Source: JANLTP01 sp031363055
Lineage (GTDB): Bacteria > Pseudomonadota > Gammaproteobacteria > Burkholderiales > Burkholderiaceae_E
Reading direction: 5' to 3'
Assembly (NCBI GenBank): GCA_031363055.1
Contig: JANLTP010000188.1
Span: 1 to 64,000, forward strand
DNA: 64,000 bases
In this document: piece by piece, positions 33,801 to 42,013 of the stretch
How the letters are laid out: each line of letters begins with the position of its first letter
Numbering within the stretch: position 1 is the first letter of the stretch
Notes under the pieces: generated by a model
The model's input: only the letters and a program-made list of their open reading frames with translations
Told to the model about the DNA's origin: nothing
The model's database searches: none
Made by a program: the position numbers and the translations under genes

Positions 33801-34361
33801 GATGTCGAGCGTTTGATGGCACTTGACAAGCGCGCGCAGATTGTCTGGACAGCGTTCGCCGAGGGCGCCTATGCGGCGATCGATACCTGGATGCGTCATC
33901 AAGTGGCCCGATTGGTTTATCCCGGCGAGCCGGTTGTAACCTTTTGGTTTGGCGAGAAGTCGTCGTGGCAGATCGGCGATGTACCTGGGAGGCCGAATGA
34001 TGATCACAGATCTTCAACAACCGTGCCGCATCAAGACGCAGAGATTGCCTCAGAAGGTTCGGCCGAATCAGTGTTACAGCAAATGATTGGCTGGGTGCAA
34101 CGCATCAAGAGCGAGCCGTTGAGCCTCTTTCCCAAGACCTATTTTGCCTGGGTGCGGGCGCGCCGTGCCGAGGGACTTGACTTGAATCTGAGTGATGCTC
34201 TGGATCATCGGAAGGTGCAAAAAATAACCGAGCAAGCGTTTGAGCGCGAGCAACAGGATCGCAGCCATATCGCTATGTACCTGCGCGGTGTTCCGCCACT
34301 GCCTTCGGTGCTGAAGGCCAGCGATGAGGTCTACCGTGTCATGTTCGAGAATCTGCGTTGA
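30867..34361 (+). CDS. recC: exodeoxyribonuclease V gamma subunit (RecC)
   Basis: About 1164 residues. RecC recognises Chi and splits the duplex in the RecBCD complex. Start MPLSLYFDNRTEPLLDQLIG, with the family-like DVLVTASLGLGRWLQQGIAN and LPSRFLWQMMSRLFDD. Later parts include EIHACHGKTRQLEVLRDLLL near residue 400, RVLAPDIEDFADAIDGVFGD and IPYSIDGRRSQGDPLAQAFT, all typical. The C-terminal nuclease-like domain is degenerate as usual for RecC. An 18-nt repeat encodes RLADPP-RLADHS-RLADRF just before the EIHACHG block, probably a linker insertion. The gene overlaps recB by 4 bases. Confidence 0.95.
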   Translation: MPLSLYFDNRTEPLLDQLIGFLVAPANDAEPEDPFSHDVLVTASLGLGRWLQQGIANRLTIASGIELQLPSRFLWQMMSRLFDDVSTDSPFDAEVVRWIIYPLLVDIAAQPDLEPQRLAVLHARLAVRPGDSPVASQELLVLATQIARQFAHLLNFRRDWLELWANDQRLEAARADAGFVRHEVWLSWLWRQTLARMPEVSARHPYDRFTEWMQRTDAQERSRRFLRTRVRRIAVFGVPPMSPEQVALFGQLSRSFEVTFFVPDPSRQFWQDLVSPRYLAEIRNSRPDVAWLYDHEPVVLGSWGRMQRDYLAQLRGLEESLQGATQVRVIEDFRDRESVPPVNRLQAVQRSLLELSDKPWHELANHQLAPRLADPPRLADHSRLADRFSLHYAAHDNDRSLEIHACHGKTRQLEVLRDLLLQAFDDMPDLKAEQVRVLAPDIEDFADAIDGVFGDGQIPYSIDGRRSQGDPLAQAFTALLRAAGAPVSSLVIRALLEEPAIASALEIDPAQASLLSDWLERAGFRYVTEDPAGKHDWPAAIERLWLGLCMSTEDNQMLPVQADRMAVPGLSATNIDQLGTLELLFSALTRLSTHDRNRPDILQWCSIAANEVEFWFASSSLSGARLALLDRLQMLGEQVSRARTDERQTLCQLGLNAFVRLLEETEPASQSAVRPGSGLSFASIDALASIPARVTAWLGLSDRAFPRQNTPLEFDLIQARPRFADLSSGIVDRGLFLEAIGLTSDRLIMLFDGRDIRSNEALNPSLLIQEMLSYVSSQENQAEFSVIEHPLMRFSPQVFMNPDRPGYDGAAFKAAQKLVEGEPSARGLESAPMTSRVASLDESQREWVAALAKPALAYLRHGLGIELPRSYLEVSGDPPLDPFDDLGSNFKQRAQSVLDLPLNESARLQIEAFWRLQPYLPQAAMGDLAVQRFQAMRDQRWSSTAERLQLDASATVRDYGLATRRIRWAGVTLETAMLDVERLMALDKRAQIVWTAFAEGAYAAIDTWMRHQVARLVYPGEPVVTFWFGEKSSWQIGDVPGRPNDDHRSSTTVPHQDAEIASEGSAESVLQQMIGWVQRIKSEPLSLFPKTYFAWVRARRAEGLDLNLSDALDHRKVQKITEQAFEREQQDRSHIAMYLRGVPPLPSVLKASDEVYRVMFENLR
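31977..32030 (+). repeat. 18-nt tandem repeat (3 units) inside recC
   Basis: Units at 31977, 31995 and 32013 encode R-L-A-D followed by P-P, H-S and R-F respectively. The frame is kept. It lies in a linker between the N-terminal and helicase-like parts of RecC. Confidence 0.75.
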
Positions 34362-37300
34362 AATCCTTGAATACCACCGCATCAAATACCGCCGCATTGA
34401 ATACGACCGCCCAGTCCGAGGCCGACTTGCGGCACCCGGTTTTTTCTGCGTCGATATTGCACGGTCTGCATTTGCTGGAGGCCGATGCAGGCACCGGCAA
34501 AACCTGGACCCTGACCGGGCTGATTGTGCGAGCGATTATTGAACGCAATCTGGGCATAGACGCAGTGCTCGCCGTTACTTTTACCAATGCTGCCGTTGCC
34601 GAACTGAAGTTGCGAACCCGCGGGCGCCTGCTCGATATGGCCGCGGCGCTCGAAACAGCCGCAGCGCTGGAATCGGCCAACCCGATGGAATTGGCTCAGG
34701 CGGCAAACAGTCACGCGCCGGGCGATCCGTTTATTACAACGTATTGCAATCAGATTGCCGCCGCCGCGATCCACGACGAACACGGTGCGCTGATCAGCCC
34801 GGAGTTGGCGCTGCGTCGCATTCGTCTGGCTCTGGCTCGCAGTGATGAGTTGGCGGCATTCACCTTGCATGGATTCTGCCAGCGGCTGCTGAGTTCGCAA
34901 CCGCTGTTGACGCGAACCGCACCCGACCTCAAACCGGTCGCCGATGGCACCGCGCCGATCGCCAGCGCGACGCGAGACTGGTGGCGCACGCATGTCCTGA
35001 CTCTGCCTTTGGCCGACGCCAGTTTGTTGTTGTCGCTGGGCTTGAGGCTTAAAAATCTGATTGATGCAGTTACTCAACGGCTGATCGATCCTTTATCGGT
35101 TGTGCTTGAAGCAGCCGGCGACTGGCGCGGCTGCCTCGAGCAGGCGATTGCCGCGCGGCTTGCATTGGCCGAGGCGGTGCAGGGCGATCGCGAACGAGTC
35201 ATGGAATGGTTCGGTGCCGGTAAGTCGGGCAAGGCCAAAATTGATGGACGATTGTTTCCACGCAAGTCGACTGTCAAACATCTGGCGATCTTGCTGGAAT
35301 TCAGTCGAGCCGATCGCATGCTGCCCTGGCCAGCCGAGTCGCTCGATTATTTCTCAAGCGCGCGTCTGGCCAGGCAAGGTGCGAACCTGCCGATGCTCGC
35401 TCAGTTAAGTCTGGTTCGCCGTTGTGATGATTTGTTGAGCCAGTACGACGAGCAACTAAACCCGATCTTCGCCGCGCTGGTGAATGAGTGCCTGCACAGC
35501 GTGCGCCGGCAACTTGAGACGGGCCGATTCAATCAGGCGGAGTTGTCTTACGATGATCTGATTCGGTTGACCCATGAAGCACTCAGCGATGCCGGCAACG
35601 GGGCCCGTCTGGCCGCCGGCATTCGGCAGCGCTATGCATTCGCGCTGCTTGATGAATGTCAGGATACCGACCCGATGCAGTGGAGTATTCTGCGCAAGAT
35701 CTGGCCGATGGACAATGGTCGCGCCTCGGACTCCGATTCTGACCCGGATTCGCAGACCGATTCGAGCACGAAATCGAAGACCATTGCCCGCGAAGGTCTG
35801 GTGCTGGTTGGCGATCCGAAACAATCGATCTACCGCTTTCGCGGGGCCGACATTTATGCCTACCTGGAGGCGCGCAGCCATTGGGGTCCGCGCAGGTCTG
35901 ATCTGGCTGTCGCAGCGATCCGGCCGGCGCTGGCGCGACTTGACGAAAATCAGCGCAGTGATCCGGCATTGCTGGCGGGCATCAACGCGATCTTTCAGGT
36001 GCCTGAATCGTTTCTGATCCCGCAGATTCAGTATCGGAACTCACGGCCCGGTGCGCGGCCACGGGCAGTATTCACCACGAAGGCGACGGCAAGCGAGAGT
36101 GACGCACGCGGATCGTTTTGTTGGGTGCAGTGGAGTCGGCCCGGTAAACCGGATGTTCACACCATCGCACAGGCCTGCGCCAGCGAAATTCGCTCGTTGC
36201 TGCAGCCCGGCAGGACTGCGATTGACGGCAAGCCGCTCGCGCCGAATGACATTGCCGTGCTGGTCGGACGCCATGACGAGGGTCGCGCAGTCAAGTCGGC
36301 GCTCAAGGATCTGGGCCTGGGCGCAGTCGAGATTACGCGCGAGCAAGTCACCACCAGCGACGAAGCCTACGAGCTGTTGAGAATCATTGCGGCCATCGCC
36401 AGTCCGGGCGAGACACCACTGTTGCGCGGTGCACTGGCAACGCGCGCTTTGGGGGTTGCATTCGCCGAGCTTGAATTGGGTCTCGTCGAACATGCGGTGC
36501 TGTTCGAGCAGGCCCGACTACTCTGGCCGATACAGGGACCGCGCGCCGCCCTGAGCGTGTTGTTCCGACACTTTGATAGCGCCGCCCGTCTGGCCAGCGG
36601 TGTTCATGCCGAACGCGTATTAACCAATCACAGTCATATGCTTGACTTGCTGGCCGGTGCCGAGCAGGCCAAGTCGAGTGCTTCGCTGGGCCTTCGATGG
36701 CTGCAGCGTGTCATCGATCAGGAAGAACGCCCCGATGTCGAGTCCGATGAACTCGAACTGCGATTGGAGAGCGACTCCGATCTGGTTCGAATCCTGACGC
36801 TGCACAAGAGCAAAGGCCTCGAGTTTCCGGTGGTCTTTGTGCCGTTTGCTTGGGGTTCACGCCGGCGCGGAACGCACTCAGCCGGCCTGCGTTTTCACCG
36901 GCCGGCGCCATCAGATCTGGACGTTGAGCCGGACCAGTCGCGTTGGCAAGCCGTCATCGATCTGAACTTCAAGCATCGCAGCGCTTCGCTTGCCCACCAG
37001 CAGGAAGAAGAACTGGCCGAACGGTTGCGGCTCCTGTACGTTGCTGTCACCCGGGCGCGGCATCGATGCTATTTGTTTGCACCACCGCTTGCGCCGCCAG
37101 CATCAGCGCTTGCGCCCTCGGCACCAGCGCTTGCGACTTCGACACAGCCACTTGCACCGTTGGCACCAGCGTCGAAGCCGCTCAAGGATAGCGCGTCGAA
37201 TCAGTCGGCGATCGACTATCTGATGAGCCTATATTCACCGGAACATTTGCGTGATGCCTTGAAGGTCATTACCCGTTTGGATATTGATGAACTATTCGCG

Positions 37301-38296
37301 GTTGAGGTTATCGATAGTGCGGTGACTAAAGCGCTTGCACCGCCGCTTAGGCTCGCTCAATTGCAACGGCGTTTGTTCCGCAGTTGGCAAACCAGCAGTT
37401 ACTCGGGCATCCTTGCGTCCGCCCAGAATGCAGCACAAGCCGGGCAACATAATCCACGTGATCGCGATCAATGGGTCGGCGCGCCGGTGCAGTCGCCCAA
37501 GCAACCGTTGGCACAACCACAACCAAAACCACAATCGCCAACCGTTAACGCGGTGCGCTTCGGATTTCCGGCCGGTGCCAATGCCGGCGCTTGTCTGCAT
37601 CGAATTCTGGAAGAGGCTGATTTTCGCCGGGGCATTGATGCCACGCGTGCCGCACGAACATTGGCTTCTTATGGTTTGCCGTCGCAGTTGGCGCCCGAGT
37701 TGGTGAGCTGGCTGAATCAGGTCTTGAACACCGAATTGGGGGTGCCTGGCCTGCGCCTTAGCCAGATTGCGCCAGCCGATTGCCGGGTTGAACTTGAATT
37801 CAATCTGCGGGTATCGGGCCTTGGCAATGCTGACTTGGTGGCGGCGATTGAACGGACCGAACCGATTGATCTTGACTTGCCGTCGCGGCCATGGCGCGGC
37901 TTTCTGAACGGCTTCATCGATCTGATTTTTCGCTTCGAGGGTCGCTATTACTTGCTCGATTGGAAGAGCAATTGGCTCGGTGACTCGGCAGCAGACTACG
38001 GCGCGGACGGCATGACGGCAGCCATTCGCGAGCATGCCTACGCGCTGCAGTATTCGATCTACCAGCTTGCGTTGCACCGTCATCTGACGCTGCGATTGAC
38101 GGACTACGATCCGGCTCGGCATCTGGGCGGTGTGTTTTACCTGTTCATTCGCGGGGTCGGCGCGGCGCCCGAGCTTCCGGGTGCGTCGCAGGCCGGTATC
38201 TACTATCGGATGCCCAACCTGGAGTTGCTGCAGCAACTGGACGGGCTTTTCCTGGCCGATGATCGCCAACTGGGCCGAGCGGAGATTCCAGGGTGA
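34358..38296 (+). CDS. recB: exodeoxyribonuclease V beta subunit (RecB), helicase-nuclease
   Basis: About 1312 residues. Superfamily-1 helicase with C-terminal nuclease. Walker A is LLEADAGTGKTWTLTGLIVR near residue 40, preceded by an N-terminal extension built from a 15-nt repeat. Other motifs: LAVTFTNAAVAELKLRTRGR, LDECQDTDPMQWSILRKIW, VGDPKQSIYRFRGADIYAYL, TLHKSKGLEFPVVFVPFAWG and LLYVAVTRARHRCYL. The nuclease core is GFIDLIFRFEGRYYLLDWKS near residue 1190, with the catalytic D and D-W-K. No ATG is available before the P-loop; the TTG at 34358 overlaps the recC stop (TTGA). Two further low-complexity inserts are repeat-derived. Function is certain; the start is less so. Confidence 0.95.
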   Translation: MKSLNTTASNTAALNTTAQSEADLRHPVFSASILHGLHLLEADAGTGKTWTLTGLIVRAIIERNLGIDAVLAVTFTNAAVAELKLRTRGRLLDMAAALETAAALESANPMELAQAANSHAPGDPFITTYCNQIAAAAIHDEHGALISPELALRRIRLALARSDELAAFTLHGFCQRLLSSQPLLTRTAPDLKPVADGTAPIASATRDWWRTHVLTLPLADASLLLSLGLRLKNLIDAVTQRLIDPLSVVLEAAGDWRGCLEQAIAARLALAEAVQGDRERVMEWFGAGKSGKAKIDGRLFPRKSTVKHLAILLEFSRADRMLPWPAESLDYFSSARLARQGANLPMLAQLSLVRRCDDLLSQYDEQLNPIFAALVNECLHSVRRQLETGRFNQAELSYDDLIRLTHEALSDAGNGARLAAGIRQRYAFALLDECQDTDPMQWSILRKIWPMDNGRASDSDSDPDSQTDSSTKSKTIAREGLVLVGDPKQSIYRFRGADIYAYLEARSHWGPRRSDLAVAAIRPALARLDENQRSDPALLAGINAIFQVPESFLIPQIQYRNSRPGARPRAVFTTKATASESDARGSFCWVQWSRPGKPDVHTIAQACASEIRSLLQPGRTAIDGKPLAPNDIAVLVGRHDEGRAVKSALKDLGLGAVEITREQVTTSDEAYELLRIIAAIASPGETPLLRGALATRALGVAFAELELGLVEHAVLFEQARLLWPIQGPRAALSVLFRHFDSAARLASGVHAERVLTNHSHMLDLLAGAEQAKSSASLGLRWLQRVIDQEERPDVESDELELRLESDSDLVRILTLHKSKGLEFPVVFVPFAWGSRRRGTHSAGLRFHRPAPSDLDVEPDQSRWQAVIDLNFKHRSASLAHQQEEELAERLRLLYVAVTRARHRCYLFAPPLAPPASALAPSAPALATSTQPLAPLAPASKPLKDSASNQSAIDYLMSLYSPEHLRDALKVITRLDIDELFAVEVIDSAVTKALAPPLRLAQLQRRLFRSWQTSSYSGILASAQNAAQAGQHNPRDRDQWVGAPVQSPKQPLAQPQPKPQSPTVNAVRFGFPAGANAGACLHRILEEADFRRGIDATRAARTLASYGLPSQLAPELVSWLNQVLNTELGVPGLRLSQIAPADCRVELEFNLRVSGLGNADLVAAIERTEPIDLDLPSRPWRGFLNGFIDLIFRFEGRYYLLDWKSNWLGDSAADYGADGMTAAIREHAYALQYSIYQLALHRHLTLRLTDYDPARHLGGVFYLFIRGVGAAPELPGASQAGIYYRMPNLELLQQLDGLFLADDRQLGRAEIPG
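34367..34411 (+). repeat. 15-nt tandem repeat (3 units) at the recB start
   Basis: Units TTGAATACCACCGCA, TCAAATACCGCCGCA and TTGAATACGACCGCC are contiguous from the fourth codon of recB and encode an LNTTA-SNTAA-LNTTA extension ahead of the conserved fold. Two units contain an alternative TTG. Confidence 0.8.
35729..35764 (+). repeat. 12-nt tandem repeat (3 units) inside recB
   Basis: Units GACTCCGATTCT, GACCCGGATTCG and CAGACCGATTCG encode an Asp/Ser-rich insert (DSDSDPDSQTDS) between the DECQDTDPMQW and VGDPKQSIYRFR helicase motifs. Confidence 0.7.
37100..37171 (+). repeat. 21-nt tandem repeat (3.4 units) inside recB
   Basis: Units beginning GCATCAGCGCTTGCGCCC at 37100, with copies at 37121 and 37142 and a partial copy at 37163, encode an Ala/Pro-rich linker between the helicase part and the nuclease domain of RecB. 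Confidence 0.8.
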
Positions 38297-39954
38297 ACAA
38301 AAACCTCAGCGATGCTGATGCCGAACAGTCCTGGTTGGCATTCATCGGCCGCCTGCATGTTCGAGAGGGCGGCTCAAAGGCGGCGCTGGCCTCATTACAA
38401 GCGCATTGCCTGAGTCTCTTGCAGGCGATCCGCCAGGGTGATTCCTGTATTGCGCTGACGACGGATCTGCCGGAAAGCCCTCTGGTCAGCCGATTGCCCT
38501 CGTTGGACGCTGGTGAGCAGCCGACCCTACCCGCGCGCATGCTGGTGTTCGAGGCCGATCATTTGTATCTGCAGCGCCTATGGCTGGCCGAGACCCGGGT
38601 GAGTCGCGCCTTGCTGGCGCTGAATCGAGAGGACCGCGTCGCCGATCCGGCAAAGTTGGCGGCTTGCCTGGCTGAGCATGAGCGTCGATCGGATCCGTCC
38701 AGCGCGCAAGTGCAGGCGATCAGGGTAGGCCTGCGGCGCCGTCTGTTGCTGCTGACCGGCGGACCTGGAACCGGCAAGACCTTCACCCTGGCGCGGCTGA
38801 TCGCAGCCATCAGCGAGGTAGCGCCGGATTTGCGCATTGCGCTGGCGGCACCAACCGGCAAGGCGGCCGCCCGTTTGTCGCAAGCGCTGGCTGGCGCCAT
38901 GATTTCCAATCGATGGTCAGTGCGCACCGTACATTCGCTGGTCGGCATGCGCGCGCCCGGCGTGGCGCCGCGCCATGGTCGCGAAAATCCGCTGCCTTAC
39001 GACGTGGTGGTGATCGATGAAGCATCGATGCTCGGTCTGGAATTGGCCAGCAGCCTGTTGCAGGCGCTGCCCTCCCATGCTCGATTGATCCTCGCCGGCG
39101 ATGGTGATCAGTTGGCATCGGTTGATCCGGGCAGTGTCTTTGCCGATGTGCTGGCTGCCGGAGCAACAGGTCTGTCGGGTGCGCTGGTGCGATTGCGCCA
39201 GAACTATCGACAACAGAATGCGCCAGGTCTGGCGCGACTGGCGCGTGGCCTGCAGGAAGGACTAGTCATCGACGAAGAAACGTCCGAGGTCAGACTGATT
39301 GAAACCACCGGCGATGGTCAGCAACGATTGATCGAACAGGCAGCCGATCGCTATCGGTCATTGCTGCAATGCTCGACGGACCAACAGCACCCGTCGACAT
39401 CAGAGTCGTTGCTGGCGGTTGCTAGCCAGCAACTGGCGGACCTGGAAGGTTATCGGCTGCTCAGTGCCCTTCGAACCGGGCCCTGGGGCAGTGCATACCT
39501 GGCCGATGCGATTGACAAACTGATGCGGCGACATTGTGGCGCCGTGGCACAGGCACTCTGGTATGAGGGTCGACTGGTGATGTTGACGCGCAATCTGCGC
39601 GCGGCTGGCAGGGTCAACGGCGATGTCGGGTTGTGTTGCCGACGCGGCGAACATCTGGGCGTTTTGTTTGACGATCCCGCCGGCGAGCAGTGGCTGCCCG
39701 TGTCGCAATTGCAATATGTCGAGCCTGCGTGGTGCCTGACCGTGCACAAGGCGCAAGGGTCCGAATACGACGAGGTCGATCTGGTGATCGCGCCGCCTTC
39801 GCATGCGTTGGCGCGCCGGGAAGTGGTCTACACCGGTGTTACCCGGGCCAGGCTTCGAGTACGCATCTGGGGTTCGCGACCGGCCTTGCAAGAGGCGGCA
39901 GAAAATCCCTTGGAGCGACGCGGCACCTTGTTGGCGCGACTCGGTATAGCTTAG
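38293..39954 (+). CDS. recD: exodeoxyribonuclease V alpha subunit (RecD), helicase
   Basis: 553 residues. 5'-3' helicase subunit of RecBCD. Walker A LLTGGPGTGKTFTLARLIAA near residue 155, APTGKAAARLSQALAGAM, Walker B VVVIDEASMLGLELASSLLQ, LILAGDGDQLASVDPGSVFA, VRLRQNYRQQNAPGLARLAR, and the C-terminal LTVHKAQGSEYDEVDLVI and VYTGVTRARLRVRIWG all match RecD. The start is GTG 38293, overlapping the recB stop (GTGA), so all three rec genes are translationally coupled. Length is slightly under the E. coli protein (608). Very secure. Confidence 0.96.
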   Translation: MNKNLSDADAEQSWLAFIGRLHVREGGSKAALASLQAHCLSLLQAIRQGDSCIALTTDLPESPLVSRLPSLDAGEQPTLPARMLVFEADHLYLQRLWLAETRVSRALLALNREDRVADPAKLAACLAEHERRSDPSSAQVQAIRVGLRRRLLLLTGGPGTGKTFTLARLIAAISEVAPDLRIALAAPTGKAAARLSQALAGAMISNRWSVRTVHSLVGMRAPGVAPRHGRENPLPYDVVVIDEASMLGLELASSLLQALPSHARLILAGDGDQLASVDPGSVFADVLAAGATGLSGALVRLRQNYRQQNAPGLARLARGLQEGLVIDEETSEVRLIETTGDGQQRLIEQAADRYRSLLQCSTDQQHPSTSESLLAVASQQLADLEGYRLLSALRTGPWGSAYLADAIDKLMRRHCGAVAQALWYEGRLVMLTRNLRAAGRVNGDVGLCCRRGEHLGVLFDDPAGEQWLPVSQLQYVEPAWCLTVHKAQGSEYDEVDLVIAPPSHALARREVVYTGVTRARLRVRIWGSRPALQEAAENPLERRGTLLARLGIA

Positions 39955-39971
39955 CTCAGTGAAACTCCGGT

Positions 39972-39987
39972 TCAAGGTATGCCTTGA
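39972..39987. promoter_or_regulatory. palindrome overlapping the -35 box of the dioxygenase/TRAP operon
   Basis: Perfect arms TCAAGG (39972-39977) and CCTTGA (39982-39987) flank TATG. The right arm overlaps the -35 hexamer TTGACA at 39984, which would allow a bound regulator to block RNA polymerase. Confidence 0.45.
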
Positions 39988-40011
39988 CAATACCGGTGGC
40001 TTGCCTAAGAT
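39984..40011 (+). promoter_or_regulatory. strong sigma-70 promoter for the PhyH-type dioxygenase gene
   Basis: Consensus -35 TTGACA (39984-39989), 16-bp spacer, -10 TAAGAT (40006-40011), then a GAGAGG site before ATG 40035. It probably drives the dioxygenase and the TRAP genes downstream. Confidence 0.65.
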
Positions 40012-40034
40012 GGTGATATATCAGAGAGGTGACC

Positions 40035-40883
40035 ATGGGCAAGAGATTGAGCAGCGCTCAGATTGCGACGTATGCACAGACCGGAATTCTGACGCCCATT
40101 GACGTCATGGACGCAGCAGAGGCCAGCGAGTTAAGGCGTGGCTACGAATCGATTGCCGCGCATCATGGCGGCCGAGTACCGGCGCGCTTTAGCCAGAAGC
40201 CGCATCTGCTGTATCCGTGGCTCAATCAATTGATTCGCCATCCGGACATTCTTGATCCGGTTGAAGATTTGCTCGGTTGCAACCTGCTGTGTTGGAGCGG
40301 CCAGTTTTTTGCCAAACCTGCCGGCGATGCCAGTTTTGTCTCCTGGCATCAGGATGCCACCTATTGGGGCCTGTCGTCGCCGGAAGTGGTCACCGCCTGG
40401 GTGGCTTTCAGTACCTCAAATCCGCTGAGCGGCTGCATGCGCGTGATTCCCGGCTCCCACCAGCATCAGCTCAGCCATGCCGATACCTTTGCCGAGCAGA
40501 ACTTGCTGAGCCGCGGCCAGGAGATTGCGGTCAAGGTCGATCTCGAGCAGGCGCTCGACGTTGTGCTCGAACCCGGGCAGATGTCGCTGCACCATGTGCT
40601 GTTGATCCACGGTTCCGAGCCGAATCGTGCCGACCATTCGCGCATCGGTTTTGCGATCCGCTATGTGCCGACCCATGTCCACCAGAAGTCGCCACTTCGC
40701 GAGAGCGCGACGCTGGTTCGCGGGGTTGATGAATTCAATCATTTCGATCATGAGCAAACACCGGCAGCTGATTTGCATCCTGATGCCGTCGCCCACCACA
40801 AGGAAGTGATCGATCGACAGTTGAAGATTTTGTATGCCGGCGCGCAGAAGGCGGGACGCCTGGGGGCTACCGTCGGGCTGTGA
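40035..40883 (+). CDS. phytanoyl-CoA dioxygenase (PhyH) family protein
   Basis: 282 residues. Fe(II)/2-oxoglutarate-dependent oxygenase fold. The metal-binding H-x-D is in FVSWHQDATYWGLSSPEVVT near residue 115, and the distal histidine and 2-oxoglutarate arginine fit LLIHGSEPNRADHSRIGFAI near residue 200. WVAFSTSNPLSGCMRVIPGS is the conserved central block. ATG 40035 has a good GAGAGG site; the upstream GTG 40029 is less likely. It has its own strong promoter with an overlapping palindrome, and precedes a TRAP transporter by 119 bp. The substrate may be the compound imported by that transporter; this is an inference only. Confidence 0.85.
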   Translation: MGKRLSSAQIATYAQTGILTPIDVMDAAEASELRRGYESIAAHHGGRVPARFSQKPHLLYPWLNQLIRHPDILDPVEDLLGCNLLCWSGQFFAKPAGDASFVSWHQDATYWGLSSPEVVTAWVAFSTSNPLSGCMRVIPGSHQHQLSHADTFAEQNLLSRGQEIAVKVDLEQALDVVLEPGQMSLHHVLLIHGSEPNRADHSRIGFAIRYVPTHVHQKSPLRESATLVRGVDEFNHFDHEQTPAADLHPDAVAHHKEVIDRQLKILYAGAQKAGRLGATVGL

Positions 40884-40930
40884 CGAATCTCGATTCATCG
40901 AATCAGATCCCGTCAAAACAAATTAGATCA

Positions 40931-40990
40931 AAACGAATCGAATCCAATTCAATCGAATCCAATGAGATTGAATCCAATCAGATCAAAAGA
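40931..40990 (+). repeat. 15-nt A-rich tandem repeat (4 units) upstream of dctP
   Basis: Units AAACGAATCGAATCC, AATTCAATCGAATCC, AATGAGATTGAATCC and AATCAGATCAAAAGA fill the gap between the dioxygenase stop and dctP. The last unit runs into the AAGGAG ribosome-binding site. The frame reads through as repeating I-E-S-N, but the signal peptide start shows this part is not translated as mature protein. Confidence 0.85.
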
Positions 40991-41002
40991 AGGAGACTCG
41001 TC

Positions 41003-42013
41003 ATGAAAACCCGTCGCGACACACTGTTTGCATTGAAGCTGGTTGCATTGAATCTTGCGGCAATCGCTGCGCTCGGTCTGCCGCAGGCTGGGCACTCACA
41101 GGAGACCTTCAAGATCCGTTTTGCGCATTCGCTGTCGTCGACCGAACCAGCACATCTGGCGGCCGAGTTTTTTGCGAAAAATGTCGCAGCACGCACCAAT
41201 AATCGCGTACAGATTCAGGTCTTCCCGAGTGAGCAACTCGGGCCAGGCAAGGAGGTCAACGAAATGATCCGGCAGGGCGCCAACGTGATGAACATCACTG
41301 ACCCAGGCTACCTGTCGGATTTTGTGCCGGATATTGGTGTGTTGAACGGTCCGTATCTGATCAAGGACCCTGCTGACTACACGAAATTACTGGCGTCGGA
41401 TTGGTACAAAGGGGTCGAGAAAAAGCTTGAGGCGGCGGGCTTCAAGCTCATCATGGCCAATGGGTTTTTCGGTCAACGACACATCATCGCCGAGAAGCCG
41501 GTGCGCAAGCCCGAAGACGTCGCTGGCATGACGGTGCGGGTGCCACCGAACACCATGTGGATTGAAACCTTCAAGGCCATGGGGGCGCGGCCGACGACCG
41601 TGCAATGGTCCGAGGTCTACAACGCATTGCAGCAAAATGTGGTCGCCGCCGCCGAGGCGCCGCTCGGTTCGCTGTGGGGCTCGAAGTTGCATGAGACCCG
41701 CAAGGTCATCTCGATGACCGGACACTTTACGGCGTTTACCATGTGGCCGATCAATGCCAACTACTTCAACAAGCTGCCGGCCGATGTGCAAAAAGTACTC
41801 ATCGAAGAGGGCCAGCGTGGCGGCGAAGAAATGACCCGGCTGACACTCGAATTGCAAAATGACTACGTCAACAAGTTCAAGGCGGCCGGCGTCACCTTCA
41901 TATCCGATGTCGATTTGCCGGCATTCCAGAAAAGCACGGCCGGTGTCTACAAGGTGTTTCCGAAATGGACCCCCGGCTTGCATGAAACCGTGACCGCCAT
42001 CCTTCGAAATTGA
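41003..42013 (+). CDS. dctP: TRAP transporter solute-binding protein (DctP family)
   Basis: 336 residues. Periplasmic binding protein that delivers an organic acid to the DctQM permease. Signal peptide MKTRRDTLFALKLVALNLAA to about residue 33 (cleavage after GHSQ). Family motifs: FKIRFAHSLSSTEPAHLAAE, RVQIQVFPSEQLGPGKEVNE, GFKLIMANGFFGQRHIIAEK, RKPEDVAGMTVRVPPNTMWI (with the ligand-binding arginine VRVPP) and PTTVQWSEVYNALQQNVVAA. ATG 41003 follows AAGGAG. Overlaps dctQ. The substrate cannot be read from sequence; the nearby dioxygenase and glycerate kinase genes hint at a small carboxylate. Confidence 0.94.
   Translation: MKTRRDTLFALKLVALNLAAIAALGLPQAGHSQETFKIRFAHSLSSTEPAHLAAEFFAKNVAARTNNRVQIQVFPSEQLGPGKEVNEMIRQGANVMNITDPGYLSDFVPDIGVLNGPYLIKDPADYTKLLASDWYKGVEKKLEAAGFKLIMANGFFGQRHIIAEKPVRKPEDVAGMTVRVPPNTMWIETFKAMGARPTTVQWSEVYNALQQNVVAAAEAPLGSLWGSKLHETRKVISMTGHFTAFTMWPINANYFNKLPADVQKVLIEEGQRGGEEMTRLTLELQNDYVNKFKAAGVTFISDVDLPAFQKSTAGVYKVFPKWTPGLHETVTAILRN

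Noticed and set aside
40880..41002. N-terminal extension of DctP with repeating I-E-S-N residues
   Set aside because: The AAGGAG site and a normal signal peptide place the start at ATG 41003; the extension is a non-coding 15-nt repeat that happens to stay open.
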